NCBI GenBank assembly: GCA_041665605.1
Contig: JBAYIO010000007.1
Span: 23,862 to 87,861, forward strand
Source: CAIPAT01 sp041665605
Lineage (GTDB): Bacteria > Verrucomicrobiota > Lentisphaeria > Victivallales > Victivallaceae
DNA length: 64,000 nucleotides
Direction of reading: 5' to 3'
The translations under genes and the position numbers were made by a program. The notes under the pieces were generated by a model that had not been told where the DNA came from, searched no databases, and saw only the letters and a program-made list of their open reading frames with translations. Shown here one piece after another: positions 6,961 through 13,698 of the stretch (positions within the stretch are counted from its first letter, which is position 1; every line of letters starts with the position of its first letter).

Positions 6961-8586
6961 TCAAACCATCTTGTTATCGGATAATTTGCGCCATAAAGTT
7001 ACAGGGCTTATTCCCAGTATCTCCGCCGCCCTGGTCCTGTTGCCTTCCGTCATTTTCAGGACAGAATTAATATGTGCAGCCTCCAGTTGAGAAAGCTTCA
7101 TATTCACCGAATAATTCTGATCCGGATTAACCTTGTTTTGAACAATACACTGCGGCAGGCAGTCTATTGTGATAAGGCCCTTATTCGAAAAAACCGAAGC
7201 CCGCTCCATCGCATTCTCAAGTTCCCGCACATTCCCCGGCCAGTCGTATGAAAGCAGATAATCAATGCACGATACATCAAGGCGCAAATCATGAATTTTC
7301 ATCTTCTTCGAAAATTTATTCACAAAATGGCGCGCAAGCGGCAGAATATCATCTTTCCTGGTCCTGAGCGGCGGCACCTCGATCTCAACTACCGACAGAC
7401 GGTAATATAAATCCTCCCTGAAGCGGCCGCTTAGAACATCAGCTTTCAAGTCCCGGTTGGTGGCGGCGATAATCCTTACATCAATCTTTCGCGGCCGGTT
7501 TTCGCCGAGTCTCAAAATCTCCTTCTCCTGCAAAACCCTCAATAGCTTCACTTGTGTCGCAGGGGAGACATCACCTATTTCATCCAGAAAAACAGTGCCC
7601 TTGTCCGCCTGTTCAAAAAGGCCGATTCTATCATGTGACGCACCGGTAAAAGCGCCGGCCTTATAGCCAAAAAGCTCCCCCTCCAAAAGCGTTTCCGGCA
7701 ACGCGCTGCAGTTAATGGCAACGCATATATTATTCGCCCTTTCGGAGTGTTTATAAATAAACCGCGAAAGCACCTCTTTCCCGGTACCGCTTTCACCTCT
7801 GATTAGAACCGATGTATCAAAGCGGGCGACCCGCTGCGCGACCTCCATTACGTCTTGAAAAGCCTTGCTTCTAACCTCAATAAAATCGTTTTTCACCAAA
7901 TTCCCGCCAAGCAGCTTTAATTTCTTTCTTTCCGTTTCAAGCTCTCTGGCTTTTTTCTTAAGCTCTTCGGTATAGTATTTCACTTTGCCGATAATATCCT
8001 CATGTTCGAAGAAATTATGGAACTGCTTCAATTCCGCCCCCCACGAAGACTCATCCATGCCGGTGGCGCAGCAAACCCGATCCCCTTTACCTCTGCATTT
8101 GTTTTCAACAAAATAAATATTCTGCTGGAGGCAGTATGAAACGAAGCCGCTCGCATAACCAGTCAATATCCAGCAGACGGGATAATCCCCTTTGCCGATT
8201 TCGGTGGTATGTCCTTCCACTTCGCACGAATTATACCACAAGAACTCCAGGTGAAATATCTTGTTCTCCGTATCCAGTTTCAGTATTTTTATCTGAGTCC
8301 TGGCTGACCCCTGAAATGACAGAAGCTTGGTTGCGCTCATTATCCATTCCCGGATATCCCCCCACTTGAATATCCGCTGCATCGCGGCGGCGTCAGCCTG
8401 CCCCCAGAAATAGCCGAACCGGGTGAGTATCCTCTTCGTGTTTTCAACTCCGATGGAATCAATCAGATCCTTACGGAAAAGTGCAAAGGCATGGACATCA
8501 TGAATGGCAAGCCGCCGGCCTTTAAGATTCAGACTGTCCTCTGAGAAATCTATAAGCTCATTTATCTTTAAATCATCAGCTTTCAT
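6961..8586 (-). CDS. Sigma-54-dependent activator, DmpR/XylR type (XylR_N + V4R + AAA+ + Fis HTH)
   Basis: A 541-residue enhancer-binding protein. The N-terminal signal-reception region (about 1-180) is of the XylR_N/V4R type found in activators that bind small aromatic or other organic effectors. Its V4R cysteine cluster is visible as C164, C172 and C173. A coiled linker (200-228) follows. The central AAA+ domain has Walker A GESGTGKE (264-271), the sigma-54-contacting GAFTGA loop (311-316) and Walker B TVFLDEIGD. The C-terminal Fis-type HTH is at about 500-541 (NRTRAAEILGISPVTLWRKL). It is divergent from the M20/acetate kinase operon, whose upstream region contains a textbook sigma-54 promoter, so it almost certainly controls that operon. 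Repression by the N-terminal domain, relieved by effector, is the family's usual mode. Confidence 0.93.
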   Translation of the reverse strand: MKADDLKINELIDFSEDSLNLKGRRLAIHDVHAFALFRKDLIDSIGVENTKRILTRFGYFWGQADAAAMQRIFKWGDIREWIMSATKLLSFQGSARTQIKILKLDTENKIFHLEFLWYNSCEVEGHTTEIGKGDYPVCWILTGYASGFVSYCLQQNIYFVENKCRGKGDRVCCATGMDESSWGAELKQFHNFFEHEDIIGKVKYYTEELKKKARELETERKKLKLLGGNLVKNDFIEVRSKAFQDVMEVAQRVARFDTSVLIRGESGTGKEVLSRFIYKHSERANNICVAINCSALPETLLEGELFGYKAGAFTGASHDRIGLFEQADKGTVFLDEIGDVSPATQVKLLRVLQEKEILRLGENRPRKIDVRIIAATNRDLKADVLSGRFREDLYYRLSVVEIEVPPLRTRKDDILPLARHFVNKFSKKMKIHDLRLDVSCIDYLLSYDWPGNVRELENAMERASVFSNKGLITIDCLPQCIVQNKVNPDQNYSVNMKLSQLEAAHINSVLKMTEGNRTRAAEILGISPVTLWRKLSDNKMV

Positions 8587-8611
8587 CTGATTAACCCTTC
8601 ATTTTGAAATA

Positions 8612-8679
8612 GCAAGTAATACAATATGCACTATCATTTCTTTTTTTCAAGCGTGTTATAATGATTCTTATATTACTGC
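8612..8679. promoter_or_regulatory. Possible activator-binding inverted repeats (UAS)
   Basis: Two inverted, similar segments lie upstream of the -24/-12 promoter: GCAAGTAATACAATATG at 8612-8628 and, on the other strand, GCAGTAATATAAGAATC ending at 8679. They share GCA(A)GTAATA cores. The centre is about 65-125 bp upstream of the predicted transcription start, a normal place for enhancer sites of DmpR-like activators. Confidence 0.35.
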
Positions 8680-8710
8680 CTGACAGTGTCTTATATAAAC
8701 CTGCAAAACA

Positions 8711-8727
8711 TTGGCATGACAATTGCT
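8711..8727 (+). promoter_or_regulatory. Sigma-54 (-24/-12) promoter of the M20-acetate kinase operon
   Basis: TTGGCATGACAATTGCT fits the consensus YTGGCAYGNNNNTTGCW. The invariant GG (8713-8714) and GC (8725-8726) are separated by exactly 10 bp. The predicted start site is near 8738, about 32 bp before the start codon. The divergent neighbour encodes a sigma-54 activator. Confidence 0.88.
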
Positions 8728-8769
8728 ATAAACACATCATAAATTCTTTAACAAACAAGGAGCATTTAT

Positions 8770-9987
8770 ATGTACAGCATACTGGAAAACAGAAAGAACG
8801 GAATGAAAGAAGAGATTCTGGATTTCATGAAAGAACTGATCAAAACTCCGAGCGAAAGCCTGAAAGAAAAAGACATTTCAGAAATTGTTTATAAAAAGAT
8901 GACAGAGTTAAAGTACAACAAAGTTTTCAAAGATGACGCCGGCAATGTTGTCGGGTTAATCCTGGGCAGGGAATCCGATCCGACAATCCTCCTGAACAGT
9001 CACCTGGATACCGTGAATGTCTCCAATGCGTCTTCAGACATATACCGCCCACGTTTATTCGACGGGAAACTATACGGCAACGGCGCATCTGACTGCAAAG
9101 GCGGCCTGGCGGCACAAATCTTTGCGGGCGCGCTTCTCCGGCGGTGCATGCTTCCGTTAAGAGGCAACCTTATAGTCGCGGCGACGGTCGCGGAACAGAA
9201 CGGGGTCAGCCTGGGCATAAGAGAACTGATAGCAAAAACACTGCCCGACATAGGCTTGACGCCTAAATATGCGATTCTCGGCGAACCGACGAATATGGGG
9301 CTTTATTACGGTCATGACGGCTGGGTGAAAATAGACATACGCATGGAAAGTTCCAAGCCGGCCAGTCTTAACAGGGCGGTATCCAGCATATTCAGTGACT
9401 TCAGAACGAATTTTGCGAACAGGATGCATGTGAACTCGCTTGAGGAATTCGCCATGAGCGAGCCTGTTTATGAGGGTGGAAATGGCAGTTGCGCCAATAT
9501 TATTGTCGCGAAAAGACTCCGCGCCAATGAGGCCGCCGGGAATGCCATCGGAATAATGGAGCATGAAATAGGTCTGCTCGGCGAGAAAATGAGGTCAGTG
9601 GCGGTGAATGTCAATGTTCTGAAAGAAGAACAGAAGCTTTATACCGGCAGCACGCGAATAGTGCAGCACATCACCAATGCATGGGCGTCCGACCCCTATT
9701 CCCCGGTAATGGAGAGAGCCAGGCATGCCCTTTCGGCGGCAGGCTGCAAAGTCACCACCGGCAAATGGGAATTAGGCAGACTGGGCATGGGTACGGCAGG
9801 CAGCGTGCTGACCGGGGAATTCAATATCCCGACAATAGGTTATGGCCCCGGCGATGAAAGCATGGCCCACATGGCAAGTGAAGGCGTTGATATCAACAAT
9901 ATTTATGAAGCGGCCTATGGCAATGCGTCAATCATCCACAGCATGATAGGCATTCCCGTTTGCGGCTGGACTTCAGACGATATTTAA
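8770..9987 (+). CDS. M20-family metallohydrolase (ArgE/DapE/YgeY-like)
   Basis: A 405-residue cytosolic di-zinc hydrolase, probably a deacylase or peptidase. Metal-site motifs are SHLDT (H78, D80), GASDCKGG (D108), GEPT (E172) and AHMASEG (H367 by count). The order and spacing resemble the YgeY/ArgE branch. The central acidic pair that is normally Glu-Glu reads ATVAEQNG: E142 is the expected general base, but the bridging metal ligand is Q143. Either this branch uses Gln here or activity is altered. AAGGAG precedes the ATG. It is the first gene of a sigma-54-driven operon with two acetate-kinase-family genes. A plausible chain is deacetylation releasing acetate, or release of an acyl/amino acid that is fermented to an acyl phosphate; the substrate is unknown. 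Confidence 0.85.
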   Translation: MYSILENRKNGMKEEILDFMKELIKTPSESLKEKDISEIVYKKMTELKYNKVFKDDAGNVVGLILGRESDPTILLNSHLDTVNVSNASSDIYRPRLFDGKLYGNGASDCKGGLAAQIFAGALLRRCMLPLRGNLIVAATVAEQNGVSLGIRELIAKTLPDIGLTPKYAILGEPTNMGLYYGHDGWVKIDIRMESSKPASLNRAVSSIFSDFRTNFANRMHVNSLEEFAMSEPVYEGGNGSCANIIVAKRLRANEAAGNAIGIMEHEIGLLGEKMRSVAVNVNVLKEEQKLYTGSTRIVQHITNAWASDPYSPVMERARHALSAAGCKVTTGKWELGRLGMGTAGSVLTGEFNIPTIGYGPGDESMAHMASEGVDINNIYEAAYGNASIIHSMIGIPVCGWTSDDI

Positions 9988-10003
9988 ATCACGGATAGAC
10001 ATT

Positions 10004-11239
10004 ATGAATGTGCTAGTGTTCAATTGCGGCAGTTCGTCGCTTAAATACAAAATAATATCCATGCCCGGAGAGCAGGAACTGGCCGGGGGCGCCGCCGAAC
10101 GGGTGGGCCCCAAAACCAGCGAACCGTCAAGAATAGTGCACCGGTACAAGGGAAAAACAGAAATACATCAAGTGGAAATGCGGAACCACCATGAATCATT
10201 TCTGGAAATAATGAAACTGCTTTCAAAATATCCGGACCTCATTCCTGACGCAGTCGGGCATAGAGTCGTGCATGGAGGAAAGTATTTCACCGGCCCCGTC
10301 ATTTCGGATGATTCCGTAATGGCGAAACTGGAGGAAATCAAAGACCTGGCGCCCCTGCATAATCCGCCGATAATGGAACTGATGTATGCATGCGGTAAAT
10401 CTTATCCGGATCTGCCGCAAGTGCCAGTTTTTGATACCGCATTCCATTCAACCATCCCCGATTACGCGGCAACCTATCCGATACCTTCCGACATCTGTAA
10501 AAAAATGAATATCAGAAAGTACGGATTTCATGGTACAAGCCACCAGTATGTGGTGGAAGAGGCCGCTAAATTCATGGGGATTCCCAAAGATCGAATAAAC
10601 GCGGTAAGCTGCCATCTGGGAAGCGGCGGCGCAAGTTTATGCGCGGTGTCCGGCGGGCGGTCAATAGACAACACGATGGGCTATTCCCCGCTCCAGGGAC
10701 TGGTTATGAGCACCAGATGCGGAGATCTTGATCCGGCGGTTTCAATGCAGTTGCTGTCATTGCACGAAAACAACAATGAAGAAGTGGATAAAATACTGAA
10801 CAGGCAAAGCGGCGTGCTTGGCTTGTCGGGATATTCATCGGATATAAGAGACGTGCTCAATTCAATCGCGTCCGGCGGCAGTCACGACGAACGCCTGCTG
10901 AAAACCGCGGAAGTTTATCTGTGGCGCATAAAAAAATATCTCGGAGCTTATCTGGCGATAACCGGCAGGGTCGATGCGGTAATATTCACGGATACAATCG
11001 GGGAGGAAGTCCCGTTCGTAAGAGCAAATGTCTGTCTGGACATGGAGATATTCGGACTGATCATTGACCATGCCAAAAATAACAACGCGCATAAACTTCC
11101 TGTCGATATAGCTGCCGCAAACAGTCCTGTAAAGATACTTGTAATCGCCACCAATGAAGAACTTGCAATCGCACGAAGAACCTATGAAACCATAACCGGA
11201 CATCAAACAGTACCGGCGACACAGGATTTACGCATATGA
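10004..11239 (+). CDS. ackA: Acetate kinase family protein (acetate/short-chain acyl kinase)
   Basis: A 411-residue ASKHA-fold kinase that converts acyl phosphate plus ADP to carboxylate plus ATP. All main catalytic features are present: NCGSSSLKY (N7, S10, S12), GHRVVHGG (R87), PLHNP (H119), FDTAFH (D144), YGFHGTSH (H176), CHLGSGGA, TRCGDLDP (R238) and the late TNEE (E385). One departure is IFTDTIGEEVPFVR where most enzymes have VFTGGIGEN. This, together with the operon, may mean an unusual carboxylate substrate. The gene starts 16 bp after the M20 hydrolase and overlaps the next gene by 4 bp. No pta gene is adjacent, so the acyl phosphate would come from elsewhere, for example from phosphoketolase encoded at 17485-19848. 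Confidence 0.88.
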   Translation: MNVLVFNCGSSSLKYKIISMPGEQELAGGAAERVGPKTSEPSRIVHRYKGKTEIHQVEMRNHHESFLEIMKLLSKYPDLIPDAVGHRVVHGGKYFTGPVISDDSVMAKLEEIKDLAPLHNPPIMELMYACGKSYPDLPQVPVFDTAFHSTIPDYAATYPIPSDICKKMNIRKYGFHGTSHQYVVEEAAKFMGIPKDRINAVSCHLGSGGASLCAVSGGRSIDNTMGYSPLQGLVMSTRCGDLDPAVSMQLLSLHENNNEEVDKILNRQSGVLGLSGYSSDIRDVLNSIASGGSHDERLLKTAEVYLWRIKKYLGAYLAITGRVDAVIFTDTIGEEVPFVRANVCLDMEIFGLIIDHAKNNNAHKLPVDIAAANSPVKILVIATNEELAIARRTYETITGHQTVPATQDLRI

Positions 11240-12294
11240 AAATACTTACATTTTCACCGACATTAACCAAAATCGAGTATACGCTTCAGGATACGGATAG
11301 TGAAAAGCCGCTGCTTGAAGGTATGGTCAAAGACTGGCGGGGCAGCAGGCATATACAGAAAATATTGAAAGAAGTTAAGGAAAAGATTATTCAATCCGGA
11401 TATACTGCCGAAGCCATCACCACCATTGATTTCGCCATTGCAATAAGAGTTCCATTCGGAGGAAATATTTTCACCAGGACTAAAATAGCGGATGACGACA
11501 TGATGGCGGAGCTTGAGAAATACATCCCTTATTCACCGCTGCATCTGCCGCCGGCAATATCATTGCTTGCTTCGGTAAACAAAATATTCCCTGAAACGGC
11601 GGCTGTGGTAGTCTTTGAGACGTCATTTTTCACAGAACTGCCTGACCGGGAGAAATTTTACGCGGTATCGCCTGACATGAGCAATATCGGATTGCGAAGA
11701 TTCGGCTATCACGGCATCTTTCACAAATATGCGTATCTGGAAGGCAAAGATTCATCCGGCGCAAGAAAAATATTGTCGATATGCCTGGAGAACAGACCGG
11801 AGATCGCGGCCATCGCGGATGGCAGGCCGTTGATGGTTACATCCGGAGCCACCCCCCTTGAGGGACTTCCGGGATTGACCACCTGCGGCGAAATCGACCC
11901 ATACCTGATAACCGCCATCTCAAAAGGAATGGACTGGGGCCCGGAGGAGATTAATAATGTCCTGACCACAAAAAGCGGTTTTGCCGCAATCTGCGGCAGG
12001 AATATCAGTTTTGATGACATCTTCAAAAAAACTGCGCCGGAATACAAACTGGCTAAAGATATAATGCAGTACTGCATACTTAAAAATTGCGGATCGGGGA
12101 TAGCTGCAATGGGCGGACTTGATCTGATCGTCTTCACGGGAAGTTGTTCTCACCTCGGACGATTCATCGGGCCATGGCTGCAGAAGAAGATAGCGCTGCA
12201 TGTTTCAGGTGAAATAAAACACCCGGCCTGGTTATGTCTGAATCATGACATTCACAGGCTGCTGGCAAATGAGGCAGTGGAAGCGCTGAAATAA
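11236..12294 (+). CDS. Degenerate acetate-kinase paralogue (probable pseudoenzyme)
   Basis: A 352-residue relative of the preceding acetate kinase, shorter than the usual 400. The fold is still readable: RVPFGG (for HRVVHGG), SPLHLPP (for PLHNP), FETSFF (for FDTAFH), FGYHGIFHKY (for YGFHGTSH) and ATPLEGLPGLTTCGEIDP. Catalytic positions are lost: N7 is Ser, the SSSLK phosphate loop is TLTKI, the catalytic Asp is E128, the LGSGG loop is LENRPE, the active-site Arg in TRCG is T216, and the late ENE/NEE Glu is missing. It overlaps ackA by 4 bp (ATGA), so the pair is translationally coupled. It is an intact frame under apparent selection, so a regulatory or scaffold partner, perhaps a heterodimer subunit, is more likely than decay. 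Confidence 0.8.
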   Translation: MKILTFSPTLTKIEYTLQDTDSEKPLLEGMVKDWRGSRHIQKILKEVKEKIIQSGYTAEAITTIDFAIAIRVPFGGNIFTRTKIADDDMMAELEKYIPYSPLHLPPAISLLASVNKIFPETAAVVVFETSFFTELPDREKFYAVSPDMSNIGLRRFGYHGIFHKYAYLEGKDSSGARKILSICLENRPEIAAIADGRPLMVTSGATPLEGLPGLTTCGEIDPYLITAISKGMDWGPEEINNVLTTKSGFAAICGRNISFDDIFKKTAPEYKLAKDIMQYCILKNCGSGIAAMGGLDLIVFTGSCSHLGRFIGPWLQKKIALHVSGEIKHPAWLCLNHDIHRLLANEAVEALK

Positions 12295-12371
12295 TACTAA
12301 AAAGCGGCAGGAGAATGAGTCGAAAGAAAGTTTCCCCCTGCGTTATCACATATTTTCGTCAATCCCGTGGT

Positions 12372-13667
12372 TCAGCAATCCGGCAAGAATGCGCCAATAG
12401 CCTTCAGTTTCTGCTGCAATGACTTTATATTAATATCATGCGCCGTGTTTTTGCCGTTTGAGTCAGCAAGCATTGAGGCGGCGGCTCCGGCGGCCTGTCC
12501 GGTAATATAACAGCCGGGCATGACCCTTATGGAACTCTGCATATAACGGTCGGTACTTATGCATCTGCCGGCGACAAGCACATTGTCCAGGGCTTTCGGA
12601 ACCAGCGCCCGGTACGGGATGCCGTAATTTTCACCCTTTTTATATTGCAGGGTTGTAATTTCGTCGCGAAATTTCTTATATGATTCGATATCATTTTTAT
12701 TGGGGTGAATATCGACCGGATATGAATACCGGCCGATTTCATCATCAAAGCCGGCGCGGTTTTTAAAGTCTTCAAGGGTCATTACGTAATCACCCATGAT
12801 CCGGCGGGTTTCGCGCACTCCCAGCAATGAACCAGTCGCCACCAGCGTGATGTTTTCATAGCCTTTCAGATATTCCTTGTAATACCGCTCAAATTCAGGA
12901 ACGATCTTTCTGCCGCGGAGCAGGCCCCTGGTAACAGATTCATCATCAGTGCCGTCCAGATCATAGACATGTCCGATATTGGCGCCTGCGACCCCATGCC
13001 CCCAGGATGCCATTCCCGGCACATGCCTGTCAGGGATGGAAAAAACTCCATGCGCAAAAGCCTTTTCAAGCATCGCGCGGTGGTCAGAACGATTTTCCCA
13101 GTCAACATTACACCATAAACTGCAAAGCGTGCCCGGCATTAACGTGCCGTCTTTATCGCCTTTTTCAAAATCCGCTCCGGCCATTGCCGCCAAGTCGCCA
13201 TCTCCGGTACAATCCACAAACGCCTGTGCCTTTACCGCAAAAGTCCCGTTTTTGGAATTGCATATCGCATACGATATCCGCTTCCCGTCCATCTGAACAT
13301 CTATCAATCTGGTATGGAAATTAAATAAAACACCGGCTTCTGTCATAAGCTCATCATAAACCCTTTTCAAAAGTTCAGCGTTAATAGCGGTATTTTCGCC
13401 TAAACCAAGTCTGTTAAAAATTTCTTTTCCGATTCCTCCGGCAAGAAAATTGATACCATCACTGAACTGGCAGAACCACGGTACGAGACCGGCAGTTCCC
13501 ATTCCGCCGAAACAGGAATGTCCCTCCGCGAGAAAAACTCTGCTGCCCTGTTTCGATGCGGCAATTGCGGCCGCCACTCCGGCAGGTCCCCCGCCCGCGA
13601 TGAACACATCCACTTCATATCTCTGCGGAATTTCCCGGATAAACGATATTGTTTTTACTGATTTCAT
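12372..13667 (-). CDS. FAD-dependent oxidoreductase (FAD_oxidored family)
   Basis: A 431-residue flavoprotein. Near the N-terminus is the dinucleotide fold VDVFIAGGGPAGVAAAIAA, followed by the ribityl/adenine segment FLAEGHSCFGGMGTAGLVPWF typical of PF12831. FVDCTGDGDLAAMAGADFEKGD and the C-terminal VLVAGRCISTDRYMQSSIRVMPGCYITG are further family signatures. Members occur in large numbers in Lentisphaerota and Planctomycetes, usually near sugar catabolic genes, with unknown substrates. No signal peptide is seen. It follows the 927-residue FAD protein by 31 bp and is likely co-transcribed with it from the promoter at 16514-16541. Confidence 0.85.
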   Translation of the reverse strand: MKSVKTISFIREIPQRYEVDVFIAGGGPAGVAAAIAASKQGSRVFLAEGHSCFGGMGTAGLVPWFCQFSDGINFLAGGIGKEIFNRLGLGENTAINAELLKRVYDELMTEAGVLFNFHTRLIDVQMDGKRISYAICNSKNGTFAVKAQAFVDCTGDGDLAAMAGADFEKGDKDGTLMPGTLCSLWCNVDWENRSDHRAMLEKAFAHGVFSIPDRHVPGMASWGHGVAGANIGHVYDLDGTDDESVTRGLLRGRKIVPEFERYYKEYLKGYENITLVATGSLLGVRETRRIMGDYVMTLEDFKNRAGFDDEIGRYSYPVDIHPNKNDIESYKKFRDEITTLQYKKGENYGIPYRALVPKALDNVLVAGRCISTDRYMQSSIRVMPGCYITGQAAGAAASMLADSNGKNTAHDINIKSLQQKLKAIGAFLPDC

Positions 13668-13698
13668 ATTTTAACACTCCAGTTTATTTGGATTTAAA

